A stretch of 64,000 nt of DNA from Rheinheimera sp. UJ63 (lineage in GTDB: Bacteria > Pseudomonadota > Gammaproteobacteria > Enterobacterales > Alteromonadaceae): assembly GCF_021568285.1 (NCBI RefSeq), contig NZ_JAKGTQ010000006.1:101703-165702 (forward strand), given 5' to 3'. How positions within the stretch are numbered: the first letter of the stretch is position 1; every line of letters begins with the position of its first letter. A program made the position numbers and the translations under genes. Below, in pieces: positions 36,965 through 47,034 of this stretch. Under the pieces are notes generated by a model. That model had not been told where the DNA came from and did not search any database. It saw nothing but the letters and a program-made list of their open reading frames with translations.

Positions 36965-37007
36965 TATACGCTACAGCGTATATATTGTCAATATACGCTT
37001 TAGCGTA
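36965..37007. promoter_or_regulatory. Two tandem palindromic operators upstream of hipB
   Basis: TACGCTACAGCGTA at 36967-36980 and TACGCTTTAGCGTA at 36994-37007 share the arms TACGCT/AGCGTA. They lie 27 bp apart, just upstream of hipB, in the place expected for HipB operators. A partial third arm (TTCGCTATAC) is seen near 36942. Confidence 0.7.
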
Positions 37008-37496
37008 ATAAGTAAAAATTGAGTTTGGTGGTTTATTGCGGGAATACAGTGTGTATTTTTAGCAGTTAGAACACCTGAAATTATCTAAAAAGTGTCGAAA
37101 AATTTCGATACAAAAACTCAGGATTTTTTCTGATTTTAAAAAGTTGTGTCGTGAATTTTTATGGAATAAGTTACTTTTTCAAAAATATAGTTACACAAAA
37201 TGTGACTAATCAGTTTAAATTAGCATGGACTTTATGCTTTTTAGGATGGCCAACTTTCCTATAAATGATGGTTTGGTCATAGCCGTTACCTCACTTAATA
37301 ACAGCGAAAATTGGGTTTTATGCATCGTTTGGGGTATTACAAATGCGAGGAAATCAGCAAGCATAGTTTTTATATTCCAGTTTAGATACTTTGCATCAAT
37401 TGCTTAAAAGTGTAGGATTTCAATAGGGAATTATTTTGTTTCAGTCTGCCAATACATGCAGTTCTTAATAACAAAGATATTATAAAGGATTAAACT
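37008..37496. other. Intergenic region before recC
   Basis: About 490 bp, AT-rich. An imperfect inverted repeat GTGTCGAAAAATTTCGATAC lies near 37092. A 60-codon plus-strand frame at 37225-37407 has no recognisable domain and no good ribosome-binding site. The recC promoter should lie here, and AAAGGA precedes the recC TTG. Confidence 0.4.
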
Positions 37497-40400
37497 TTGG
37501 ATATTATCGCAAACACAAATATCAAGTACCTACTGGATGCTTTGTTGAAGGATTATAAAGAGCACTATGGCCAGTTAGGTGCTTTTGGTGAATACATTAT
37601 CGCGGTACCAAACAAATCCATAGAGAACTGGCTTACAGCAGAGATCGTTAAGCGTATCGGTATTTGTTCTGCTATTCGTTTTGAATCCTTGCATAAATTG
37701 CTCAACAATACATTTCGACGGGGCGCTGTTGAGCAGGCCGGATTGTTAAATAAGAGGCAGTTGTCGGCAGTTTTGTTTCAGCTTTTGTCTAAATTGAATG
37801 AAAAAGAGGTAGTTAGCTCTCATGCCTTGATGGTACTGAAAGTTTGGTTGAGTAAGCAAGATCAAGCGCAGTCAATGGCGCAACTGTGTCTTTCATTAGC
37901 GGATACTTTTGAACTTTACCAAACTTATCGCCCTGATTGGCTAGATGCTTGGGAGCAGAAAAAAACAGTATTAAGTGAACCAGCTGAATTGTGGCAGGCT
38001 GAACTGTGGCGTTTGATTTGTGCGGAGTTACCACAAAACACATTGTTACATCGTGCACAATTAACTGAATCATTCAAGGCAATACTAGAGGCAGAAAGTT
38101 CGAATGCTTTGCAGGGTTTAAGGCAATTGGCGATTTTTGGTGTGAACCAATTGGATGTATCAACCTTGACCCAATTAAAATTGATGAGCCAGCGGTTACC
38201 TGTTACTTATTTTTGGCAGCCAGCTTCAGCAGAATTATTTGGTACTGAACATGATGCAAAGGCGAATCAACAGCTAGTTTTAGAACAAAAAGCATATTTT
38301 GTAGGGCAAGTCTTGTTAGCCTCTTGGGGGGGCTCGTCACGTCAGCAAGCGTTGTTGTTTTCTGAGTTAGGGATTAAAAGCCGTCACGAATCATGTAAGC
38401 AAGAAACTGTAGATACTCAACCCGATGATCTTTTAAGCCACATTAAAGCAGAGTTGATAAATAACCGTTACCTTCCACGCAAACTTGAAGCTGAAGTTTA
38501 TGAAAGTGAGGATAATAGTATATGCATTAATGCACATTTTTCACGTTTTAGAGAAGTGGAAGGTTTGTATGATTATTTACTAGAACAATTTAGTCAGGAC
38601 AAATCGTTAAAGCCCGACGATGTGATTGTGATGTGTCCAGATATTAATGCTTATGCCTCCTATGTGCATGCAGTGTTTGAAAACCAATCGACAGACAAAG
38701 CTATTCCTTTTCAAGTGTGTGGCGTTAATGCTGCAACCAGCGATGTTGCTTCTGTATTAATGAGTTTGATCGATCTGCCTCGCAGCCGTTATGAATTAAG
38801 CAGCGTAGTTGATCTGTTAAATCAGTCAGTGGTTAAGAAACGTTTTGGTTTAAGTACTGAAGATGTTGAGCAAATACATGCTTGGTTTACCCAATCAAAT
38901 GCTTATTGGGGCTTAGATAAAACAACGTTAAAGCAATTAAAATTGCCTGAATTTGATAGATATACGCTACAAACAGCAGTCGACAGAATGGTGTTGGGTT
39001 TGTCGCTAGATGGCACTGCCTTGAGACTTGACGATGATCTGCTGTATGGGATTGAAGGCATATCAGCCTTACAATCATCGATTTTAAGCAAGTTGATTAT
39101 GTTTATGGATGCATTAGTGCAGTGGCGCGATGTGTGCACTGATAGCAATGGAGAAGTAAAGTCTTATTCTGCTTCCCAGTGGGCTGAATATATTAGAGGT
39201 TTAACTAACACTTTTATAGATGTACCTCATAAAGAGTTAGATAGTTTAAACGCTTGGTATCATTTATTAACAGAATTTGAAAATGGCTTTATTGATACTG
39301 AACTGGACTATAACTATGCTTACGTGAGTTCTCAGTTACGGCTAGCCATCGAAGATTCTGCTACTTCCGCCTTTTCATACCGTTTTGGGAAAACCAATAT
39401 TGGTTCTTTTGGTGCCTTAAAAGGTATTCCTGCCAAAGTGATTGCTATTCTAGGCCTTAACGAGGCAGACTTCCCGCGCAAACCTGCAGCAGATAGTATT
39501 AATCTAGCGATTAGGCAGCCACGATTAGGCGATAGGAATCAAATCGAGCAAGATAAAGATACATTCTTGATGGCTTTGTTGAATTGTAGTTCACGTTTTT
39601 ACTGCTCATATGTCGGTCAGGATATGCGCAGTAATGCGAAACGAATTCCGAGTGTAGTTTTACAGGAATTATTAGATTTAATTCAACCTAATGTAAAAAA
39701 ACAAAAAGCCATTGTTATACAACATCCTATGAAGTCTTATAGCAAAGCATATTTTGAAAAAAATGGCCGACTATATACTTATCAAAACTTTGAGTCTCAG
39801 GAGTCATTGTTAGCGGATCAAGATCCAGATATTGCTAATAAACTCACTTTACCGCTTTGGGAAATGCCTGAGCAGATAACAGTTCAAATGTTAAAAGCGT
39901 TTTTAGAAGACCCTGCGAAAGCGTTTTTTAAAACACGCTTTAATGTAGATTTACCTGAACTAGATGATGATGCTGGTGATGAAGAACCAATGGCTACTAA
40001 CCCATTAACGCGCTGGAAATTCATTGATGAATTGCTGCAAAGAGGTGTAGAGCAGGGTGATATTAATGCAGAGATGATAGCGGATATAAGCTTGCCTTAT
40101 CTCGCTTCAGGTTTGATGGAAAATGATTATTTTGCCCAAGAATCTTTGCAAAGTTGGGTCGATATCGCAAAAGCCGTATTAGATAATGTGATGAAAGTTA
40201 AAGGGCAAAAAAAGCCTACTGTTCAATCAGTAAATTTAACTTTGAATGTTGATGGAATACCTCTTAATTTAGTTGGTGATATCAATTTATTCTGTGATGC
40301 AAGTGCTGCTGATGTTATCCACCTAGCTCATAAAAATGGCAAACAGGTATCTGAAAAATACCTGATGCGTGCCATTGTTGACGCACGCATAGCTGAAGCA

Positions 40401-40811
40401 TTAAAAGTCGAAAATCAGGTTAATTACAACAGTAGCTTTCTTGCCTGCCAAGATAAGGTGTATCGCTTAGAAGCTGATACCGCATCAGGTAAAAATAGTT
40501 TGGAAACATGGTTGCGTTTATATAAGTCAGTAATGAATGCTCCTATTGCTTTGGATATCGTTTCAGCTACTAAAATGCATGCTGGCAACACATATCGTGA
40601 TGACTTTGAGCAAATGCTAGAAGATAGCGCTGGACCATTTTCAAATATGCGCTTATCGAAAGCGATGCTGCTGCTTAGTCATGATGTATCGGCGGTTGCA
40701 AGAGGTGAGAAGTTTGTTAAGCATTTTCAATACTTAAAGCCAGGAAAAACTGCTGATGAAATTGGTTCTAAGCCTCAGTGGATTGAAGTGGTACAAGGAG
40801 AAGCAGTATGA
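37497..40811 (+). CDS. recC: RecBCD exodeoxyribonuclease V, gamma subunit RecC
   Basis: A 1104-residue RecC (E. coli 1122), the subunit that splits the DNA strands and recognises Chi. It has an inactive helicase-like fold. Family motifs include VPNKSIENWLTAEIVKRIGI near the N-terminus, FGVNQLDVSTL, GSFGALKGIPAKVIAILGLN and EADFPRKP. It starts at a TTG with AAAGGATT upstream; no better ATG is nearby. The stop overlaps the recB start by 4 nt. The protease gene ptrA, which lies between recC and recB in enterics, is absent here. Confidence 0.95.
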   Translation: MDIIANTNIKYLLDALLKDYKEHYGQLGAFGEYIIAVPNKSIENWLTAEIVKRIGICSAIRFESLHKLLNNTFRRGAVEQAGLLNKRQLSAVLFQLLSKLNEKEVVSSHALMVLKVWLSKQDQAQSMAQLCLSLADTFELYQTYRPDWLDAWEQKKTVLSEPAELWQAELWRLICAELPQNTLLHRAQLTESFKAILEAESSNALQGLRQLAIFGVNQLDVSTLTQLKLMSQRLPVTYFWQPASAELFGTEHDAKANQQLVLEQKAYFVGQVLLASWGGSSRQQALLFSELGIKSRHESCKQETVDTQPDDLLSHIKAELINNRYLPRKLEAEVYESEDNSICINAHFSRFREVEGLYDYLLEQFSQDKSLKPDDVIVMCPDINAYASYVHAVFENQSTDKAIPFQVCGVNAATSDVASVLMSLIDLPRSRYELSSVVDLLNQSVVKKRFGLSTEDVEQIHAWFTQSNAYWGLDKTTLKQLKLPEFDRYTLQTAVDRMVLGLSLDGTALRLDDDLLYGIEGISALQSSILSKLIMFMDALVQWRDVCTDSNGEVKSYSASQWAEYIRGLTNTFIDVPHKELDSLNAWYHLLTEFENGFIDTELDYNYAYVSSQLRLAIEDSATSAFSYRFGKTNIGSFGALKGIPAKVIAILGLNEADFPRKPAADSINLAIRQPRLGDRNQIEQDKDTFLMALLNCSSRFYCSYVGQDMRSNAKRIPSVVLQELLDLIQPNVKKQKAIVIQHPMKSYSKAYFEKNGRLYTYQNFESQESLLADQDPDIANKLTLPLWEMPEQITVQMLKAFLEDPAKAFFKTRFNVDLPELDDDAGDEEPMATNPLTRWKFIDELLQRGVEQGDINAEMIADISLPYLASGLMENDYFAQESLQSWVDIAKAVLDNVMKVKGQKKPTVQSVNLTLNVDGIPLNLVGDINLFCDASAADVIHLAHKNGKQVSEKYLMRAIVDARIAEALKVENQVNYNSSFLACQDKVYRLEADTASGKNSLETWLRLYKSVMNAPIALDIVSATKMHAGNTYRDDFEQMLEDSAGPFSNMRLSKAMLLLSHDVSAVARGEKFVKHFQYLKPGKTADEIGSKPQWIEVVQGEAV

Positions 40812-43800
40812 GTAATGCTAAACCTGTGTATTTAGCTGTTTCTCTGCAAGGAAAAAATTTATTAGAGGCTAGTGCCGGTACGGGGAAAACCTTCACCGTG
40901 GCACTGTTATATTTAAGAGCTTTATTAGGCGTTGGTACCCCTAACAACAAGCCCTTAGCAGTTGAAGAAATTCTAGTCGTGACTTTTACAAATGCCGCGA
41001 CAGAAGAGTTGATAGAGCGAATTCGACTGCGTATTAAAGAAGCAATTGCTTACTTGGACGAGAAAAGCAACGATGCCGCGCTTGGGAATGTTTTAGGGGC
41101 GGCTCTCGACTTGCATCAAGATAATAAAGATTATTGTAGAGATTTGCTGAAAACAGCACTAAGCCATATTAGTTTTGCCAACATTTCTACGATACATAGT
41201 TTTTGTGCAGACCTTTGCAAAAGTATTGCGATCGATTCCGGGCTACCGATAGCGATTACCTTATCTACGGATGATGAAATCATCAACGAGTCGATTATGG
41301 ATGTATGGCGTGAAAATGTTGCTCAGGGTGATAGCTATTATCAATCACTGATAGACAATTCAGCTAAACATAAAAAGGTTTATAAAAAAATTCTATCAAG
41401 CCAAGTGGCGAGCTTGACTGCCCCCCAAGATTCACTTTTAAAACAAAGTTTCTTTGATACTCGCCCTGAGCGTGCAGAGCTTGTTCAGTTTTTTAATAAA
41501 TATTCTGTCGTATATAACGCACCTTATAATAATGACGCTAAAGTTTCGCAGGCATTGAATGATTTATATGCTGTTGATGTTGAGCACACACAAATCGCTC
41601 CCACTACGCTTAAATTTTTTGCGGCAAGTAAATTAGGCAGCCAAGAAGTGGTAAGAGCTAGAGCAGATGCAGCATTATTGGGGGAGTTGAAGGTTGAAGT
41701 AGTTAACAATGCTTTTTTTAAACTGTGCGATAATTTCAATGCTACAAAAAAAAGAAGTATCCCTTTAGTGGATTATCAATTCTTTTATAAAAGCACTCAA
41801 TCAGTGTTATCTCGATTAAAAAAGACTGAGGCTAATACCGGTAATATTTATTCTGATCGACTTATTCAGCTTGCCGCTGAGGTGAGTAAAGACCCGCGAG
41901 TCTCCGAACTTATACGCAAAAAGTTGCCTTTAGCAATTATTGATGAATTTCAAGATACGGACCCTTTCCAATACCGTTTATTCAATAACATTTATTCTGG
42001 TAAAGATAATGGCTTATTAATGGTTGGCGATCCTAAACAAGCTATTTATGCCTTTCGAGGTGGGGATATTTACACTTATCTTCGAGCCAAAAAGGATGCG
42101 GATAAGACCTATAATTTAGATACTAACAATCGTTCTGCTGATACGCTTGTGGCTGGGATGAAAGCGATTTTTGAACAGCCACTGCGTGAAGGGCATAAAA
42201 GATTTACGCAGGGTGTATTTAATCAAGCGCAGATTAAGTATACAGATGTAAAGGCTAGAGATGACAAGCCATTATTGATGGTTGGACATGAAGGTAAGTT
42301 AAAGCCGCTTGAAGCTATAGCGGGAGAGTATATTGCCGATAATGCCGACTGCTCCCTGAATTCAGCCGCAAGGCAACGGATAACCGCTGAGAATGCAGCA
42401 AGTTATATCCATAAGCTGCTAAGCCTTGCTGATAAGGCACAGTGTCTTTACAGTGAAGATAGTGACGTAACTAAGATACGGGCTTTAAAGCCTAGTGATA
42501 TTGCCTTGTTAGTTAATAGTCATAGCGAAGCGAAGTTGTTAAAAACGGCGTTATTAAATCTCGGTATAGCCTCGTTAACGCAATCAAAAGAGTCTATTTA
42601 TCAAGCACCGGAGGCTTATGATATTTGGTTGATTTTGCGGGCTATATTAGACCCAAAAAATGCTCGTTACTTTGAAGCAGCCTTACTTGCTGAAGTTAAT
42701 GGGTTAGGTTATTGCAAAGTTTATGAGGTGATTAATAACGAGGTTGTTCTGCAGCAGTGGATAGCTAAATTCCAAGAGTTAAATGAATTGTTTTTGAGCT
42801 TAGGCCCTTTGGTAGCTTTAACACGTTGGTTTAATTTGATAGGAGCTACGCAAAGTCTTATGAAATTAGAAAACGATAGAAAGGCAACTAATGTCACTCA
42901 GTTGTTAGAGCTTTTACAAGAGGATTATGTTTTATTTGGTGGTGGATTAAAGTTGTTGGGTCGTTTTGAACAGGCGATTGCCGCAGAAGACACTTCAGAT
43001 GAAAGTTTAATACGCTTGGAAAGTGACGAGGACAGAGTAAAAATCATTACGATCCATGCATCTAAAGGCTTGGAATATCCGGTTGTTATTGTACCTTTTG
43101 CATGGCGAGATTCAGTGCAAGTACGAGATAGTTTATACAGCGCGCACGACACCCAAGGTAAGGCCTTATTCGGTTTTTGCGAAGAAATAAAATCAGCGCA
43201 AAAACAGGAGTTGTTAGATGAGAAACTGCGCCTTTTTTATGTAGCGTTAACAAGAGCATCTCGCCATTTAGTACTATTTTTTATAGATGCACAAGAGCCT
43301 ACCAAAAACACCCCCAGTAGTGCTTATAACAAATCACCTTTAGCTTGGTATTTTCCAACTGCCTCGGACGCTGATTCAGTCAGTTGTGCGCATTCGAATT
43401 TTGTAACAGCATTAAGCCAAGCGAATGCGGGATGCGTTAGCCTTAAAGACTGTCCAGTAGTAAATGTGGTGAAAGACTGTGCTTTAGATGAATCATTAGA
43501 TTACGAAAAGGTTGGTAAGCTATTTTCAGATCAAATTGATCAGCGTATGGGTACGAGTTCATTTTCTATGCTTTCTCGTGGCTACAGTGTTGTGTTGAAA
43601 GATGACGATGAATTGCAGCCTACAGCAGAAGATACGAACAACTCCGCTCAAGATCGTCATCTTTTGGCTAGAGGAGCGAATATAGGTAACGCCCTGCATA
43701 ATGTTTTGGAGTACACCGACTTCACTAAATGGTGTGGTGCTATTTCAGAGGAAACTTTAGGTAATTTAACACAACTGATGCTTCATGAACTCAAAGCTAA

Positions 43801-44428
43801 CGGGGTTATTTTAAAAAACGAAATGCTTGAGAGTGAGTTACCTAAATATACGCAATGGATGCGTGAGGTGATATTGACCCCATTTTTAGACATGGGAAGC
43901 AATAATGTAGCACTGGCGCATTTAAAGGAATGGCGCTCAGAGTTAAGCTTTACCTTTGCACTTAGCCCTTCTTTTTCCAAAAGTGGTTTACATAACAAGC
44001 TGGGCGATTTGGGTTATCACTTAGCAGAATTAAAAGGACCTTCTATCTATGGCATGTTAACGGGATCAATTGATTTAGTTTTTTGTCATGGCGGAAAATA
44101 TTATTTAGCAGATTATAAGAGTAATCACTTAGGTGATGATTTTGACGCTTATACCGCAGCAGCACTTGCACAAAATAACGACCAAAAAGCTTATACTTTG
44201 CAGTATTTAATATATTGCTTAGCCTTACATTTACATTTATCTGAACGTATCCCTGATTATAACTATGAAGATCATTTTGGAGGTGTATTTTATCTCTACA
44301 TGCGTGGTATGCATCCAGACCATGAGGGCAAAGGGGTGTTTTTTCACTTACCTGAAGAAAGAGTGATTGACCAGCTCGCAAATTATTTTTTACCCAAAAA
44401 CTATGCTGACATGGCGGGGCGCATATGA
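40808..44428 (+). CDS. recB: RecBCD exodeoxyribonuclease V, beta subunit RecB
   Basis: A 1206-residue superfamily 1A helicase-nuclease. Motif I ASAGTGKT is at 21-28, motif Ia VVTFTNAATEEL, motif II IIDEFQDTDPFQYRLF, motif III GDPKQAIYAFRGGD, motif V ITIHASKGLEYPVVIVPF and motif VI FYVALTRASRHLVL. The C-terminal nuclease domain has GSIDLVF and the catalytic YLADYKSN. It overlaps recC and recD by 4 nt each (ATGA), so the three subunits are translated in a coupled way. It appears complete. Confidence 0.97.
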   Translation: MSNAKPVYLAVSLQGKNLLEASAGTGKTFTVALLYLRALLGVGTPNNKPLAVEEILVVTFTNAATEELIERIRLRIKEAIAYLDEKSNDAALGNVLGAALDLHQDNKDYCRDLLKTALSHISFANISTIHSFCADLCKSIAIDSGLPIAITLSTDDEIINESIMDVWRENVAQGDSYYQSLIDNSAKHKKVYKKILSSQVASLTAPQDSLLKQSFFDTRPERAELVQFFNKYSVVYNAPYNNDAKVSQALNDLYAVDVEHTQIAPTTLKFFAASKLGSQEVVRARADAALLGELKVEVVNNAFFKLCDNFNATKKRSIPLVDYQFFYKSTQSVLSRLKKTEANTGNIYSDRLIQLAAEVSKDPRVSELIRKKLPLAIIDEFQDTDPFQYRLFNNIYSGKDNGLLMVGDPKQAIYAFRGGDIYTYLRAKKDADKTYNLDTNNRSADTLVAGMKAIFEQPLREGHKRFTQGVFNQAQIKYTDVKARDDKPLLMVGHEGKLKPLEAIAGEYIADNADCSLNSAARQRITAENAASYIHKLLSLADKAQCLYSEDSDVTKIRALKPSDIALLVNSHSEAKLLKTALLNLGIASLTQSKESIYQAPEAYDIWLILRAILDPKNARYFEAALLAEVNGLGYCKVYEVINNEVVLQQWIAKFQELNELFLSLGPLVALTRWFNLIGATQSLMKLENDRKATNVTQLLELLQEDYVLFGGGLKLLGRFEQAIAAEDTSDESLIRLESDEDRVKIITIHASKGLEYPVVIVPFAWRDSVQVRDSLYSAHDTQGKALFGFCEEIKSAQKQELLDEKLRLFYVALTRASRHLVLFFIDAQEPTKNTPSSAYNKSPLAWYFPTASDADSVSCAHSNFVTALSQANAGCVSLKDCPVVNVVKDCALDESLDYEKVGKLFSDQIDQRMGTSSFSMLSRGYSVVLKDDDELQPTAEDTNNSAQDRHLLARGANIGNALHNVLEYTDFTKWCGAISEETLGNLTQLMLHELKANGVILKNEMLESELPKYTQWMREVILTPFLDMGSNNVALAHLKEWRSELSFTFALSPSFSKSGLHNKLGDLGYHLAELKGPSIYGMLTGSIDLVFCHGGKYYLADYKSNHLGDDFDAYTAAALAQNNDQKAYTLQYLIYCLALHLHLSERIPDYNYEDHFGGVFYLYMRGMHPDHEGKGVFFHLPEERVIDQLANYFLPKNYADMAGRI

Positions 44429-46140
44429 GTGATTTATTGCAAGCACATGAGCGATTAGCTGAGCTTTTACTGGGTCACATCGATGATACAGTGATTGACT
44501 TGTCAGATAGAATGGTATTGAAATCAAGTTTAGTTGCCTTAAGCAGTAGCGCGGCTATGGGAAGTAGTTGCATCTATTTAAGCGAAGAAGTAAAGGCGGT
44601 TTTTGAACGATTGGCTGAGCAGTTATTATGGCTTTCACGTACTGCATCATCTCATCGTGACAAAGCGGTTATTTTACTGCAAGACGATCGTTTATATCTA
44701 CATAAGTACTTTAAAGCTGAGCGCGATATTGAAGTTAGTCTCAAGGCATTTGTTGAGCAAAAATCGGTAAGCGATGAAGCTTTTATATTAAAAAAAATCT
44801 CTATTTTGAAAAACATCAATGATGCAGGAAAGAGGGTTATCCTCAATACACTGCGGCAAAATTTATCTGTTATTACTGGTGGGCCTGGTACAGGTAAAAC
44901 AACGATAGTAGTGCGGGTGCTGGCGTTATTAATCGAGAAGTATTATCTGCAGGGGCAAAGCAAATTAAATATCGAAATTTTAGCACCTACAGGAAAAGCG
45001 GCCGCAAGAGTCAAAGAGTCTATCGTTAAGCAGAAAAAGGAATGGCTGCAAGATTTATGTGGTTTTAATAAAGATGTAGTCGACGCCATCCCTGAGAAAT
45101 CTCAAACCGTTCAAAAGTTTCTTGGTATTCACCCTACAACTAGAAAAAGCCGATTTAAACGCGGCCAAAAAGCAAATGTTGATATTGTTATCGTTGATGA
45201 AGCATCCATGTTAGATGTGATACTGATGAAGGAGCTATTAGCAGCAATTCGACCAACCACAAGATTGATATTATTAGGTGATCCTTATCAACTCGCGTCC
45301 GTTGAGGCTGGCAATGTGCTAGCACAGATTGCTGCGTCGGCTGCTTTAACCGAACAAGCTTGGTTAGGCCAAGCATGTATAAAGCTAACTGAAAGCTACC
45401 GATTTCCAATTGATAGCGGCATAGGAAAACTTGCCGAGGCAACCAATGAGGGTAAAGTCGCGGAGGTTTTAGATATATTACATGACGATGCTTTTGGTGA
45501 TGTTTCCATCGGCTTTATTGATGAAGCACTAGCACAGTCAATTGCAGGCTATCAAAATTATAAATCAGTAGTTAGTTCGTTCAATGAGACGTGTCATCAC
45601 AGTGTTGCTGACGTTTTCACTGCATTTGAAAAGTGGCAAGTTTTTTCGCCGTTTCGTAAAGGAAAGCTTGGTGTTGAAGGCATTAACTTAGCAATAGAAG
45701 AAGCTTTGTCGTTAGGCCCGGTAGATACATGGTACGTGGGTAAGCCAATTATCATCACCGCTAATGATCATGCGTTAAAACTTTACAACGGCGATATAGG
45801 AATATGTTTAGATAAAGAAGGTAAAAAAGTTTGTTTTCCAGCAACTGAGCCTGAAAAAAGTGGGTCTCAGAATTATCGTTTTATTAATACCCGTAACTTA
45901 CCTGATCACGAATTAGTTTTCGCGATGACAGTTCATAAATCGCAAGGGTCTGAATATGAACGCTGTATGTTAGTTGTCCCTGAACCTACTGATAATCAAC
46001 GCAGCCTCTTAACACGTGAGATTCTCTATACAGCAATTACCCGCGCAAAAAAAGCGTTTATGTTATTTGCAACGCAGTCTGAAATAAAACAAATGGTTTT
46101 AAATAAAACTGAGCGTATGAGTGGGTTGTTCAAAACATAA
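44425..46140 (+). CDS. recD: RecBCD exodeoxyribonuclease V, alpha subunit RecD
   Basis: A 571-residue SF1B 5'-3' helicase (E. coli 608). Walker A is ITGGPGTGKTT near residue 153, motif II IVIVDEASMLD, motif III ILLGDPYQLASVEAGNVL, and motifs V-VI are AMTVHKSQGSEYERCMLVVP with LYTAITRAKKAFML. It is the last gene of the recCBD operon and is intact. RecBCD degrades linear DNA and also supplies substrates for CRISPR adaptation in other bacteria, although adaptation genes are missing here. Confidence 0.96.
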   Translation: MSDLLQAHERLAELLLGHIDDTVIDLSDRMVLKSSLVALSSSAAMGSSCIYLSEEVKAVFERLAEQLLWLSRTASSHRDKAVILLQDDRLYLHKYFKAERDIEVSLKAFVEQKSVSDEAFILKKISILKNINDAGKRVILNTLRQNLSVITGGPGTGKTTIVVRVLALLIEKYYLQGQSKLNIEILAPTGKAAARVKESIVKQKKEWLQDLCGFNKDVVDAIPEKSQTVQKFLGIHPTTRKSRFKRGQKANVDIVIVDEASMLDVILMKELLAAIRPTTRLILLGDPYQLASVEAGNVLAQIAASAALTEQAWLGQACIKLTESYRFPIDSGIGKLAEATNEGKVAEVLDILHDDAFGDVSIGFIDEALAQSIAGYQNYKSVVSSFNETCHHSVADVFTAFEKWQVFSPFRKGKLGVEGINLAIEEALSLGPVDTWYVGKPIIITANDHALKLYNGDIGICLDKEGKKVCFPATEPEKSGSQNYRFINTRNLPDHELVFAMTVHKSQGSEYERCMLVVPEPTDNQRSLLTREILYTAITRAKKAFMLFATQSEIKQMVLNKTERMSGLFKT

Positions 46141-46412
46141 CCAGCTTCGTTGTTTGAATATTCGTACGCTTTTCAGTAAGGCTAATCTAATATAAAAAAT
46201 CTGACTGAAAGATAGAAAATGATGATTTAGATACGATTTTTAGGGCTCTGTTGTGCTTTTGGCTTTGATAACGGTGCTTTTTGGGGGCTGGCTAAAAGTT
46301 AAAAATATCTCTAAGATTAACTGATGATAAGGTTATATGTTGTTTTTGCTGGTATTTTTGAGTTGCTCAATGTATGAGTTTTAAAAAAACGGGGACAGCC
46401 AGGAGGTTTTAT

Positions 46413-46982
46413 ATGCTAAACAACTCGATAATTCGAGTGTCGCTGTGGGTTTTTAGCTTTGCAGTTTTTTCGTTAACATTGCCTGCTTGCGCTCAACAAC
46501 CTATTACTGATGCTCCTGGCAAAACGACATCAATAAAAAATAGCACTGCTTATGGCGATTGTGCGTTGATTGATTTTAAAGATATCGACAGTAGTGCGCT
46601 GACTAAAGCGGAGTTAGTGCAGAAAATGGATTTGGATTTTGCCGACAACTTGAACAAGAGTGAAAAATGCATGGCCGAAGCCATTAATTCGGGAGCCGGT
46701 CGTATCAGCGAGGTGGGTACCGGGGGGGGAAATACCGGTGCTGCCGCTTCGACAAGTAATCAAGCAGCAGGTGAAACGCAGTCTGAAAGCACGGCTAATC
46801 AGCAAGCAAAAGGCGAGCAAGAATCGGCAAGTTCACCGTCGGCGGTTACTAAAAAAGACCAAGGGCAGTCGGGTAGTTCAGCGGTATGTGAAACTGTTAA
46901 GCAGGGGGTTGCATCTGCAACCACTGACAACGAAAAAAAGCATTTTCAGGCGCTAATGACCCAGTATGGGTGCCAGGGTTAA
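46413..46982 (+). CDS. Exported lipoprotein-like protein, first gene of the vWA/TolQ operon
   Basis: A 189-residue exported protein starting at ATG 46413 with AGGAGG 6 nt upstream. The signal peptide VFSFAVFSLTLPAC carries a lipobox-like LPAC, so it is probably lipid-anchored at Cys. Residues 95-155 are a low-complexity Gly/Ser/Gln/Ala-rich linker (GGGNTGAAASTSNQAAGETQ). Cys pairs flank it (YGDCALIDF, SEKCMAEAI, SAVCETVKQ, QYGCQG). The mature domain is unrecognised. It is followed after about 50 bp by a second lipoprotein gene. The upstream 270 bp after recD hold the probable promoter. Confidence 0.6.
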   Translation: MLNNSIIRVSLWVFSFAVFSLTLPACAQQPITDAPGKTTSIKNSTAYGDCALIDFKDIDSSALTKAELVQKMDLDFADNLNKSEKCMAEAINSGAGRISEVGTGGGNTGAAASTSNQAAGETQSESTANQQAKGEQESASSPSAVTKKDQGQSGSSAVCETVKQGVASATTDNEKKHFQALMTQYGCQG

Positions 46983-47034
46983 TAATAACCCAATATAAAA
47001 ATATGATTATGGAAATATGATTACGGAGACTAGG

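Noticed and set aside
37225..37407. A 60-codon plus-strand frame upstream of recC
   Set aside because: No ribosome-binding site and no recognisable feature; more likely part of the recC upstream region.
40768..40950. A ptrA-like protease gene between recC and recB
   Set aside because: Considered because of the enteric gene order, but recC and recB overlap by 4 nt, so nothing lies between them.
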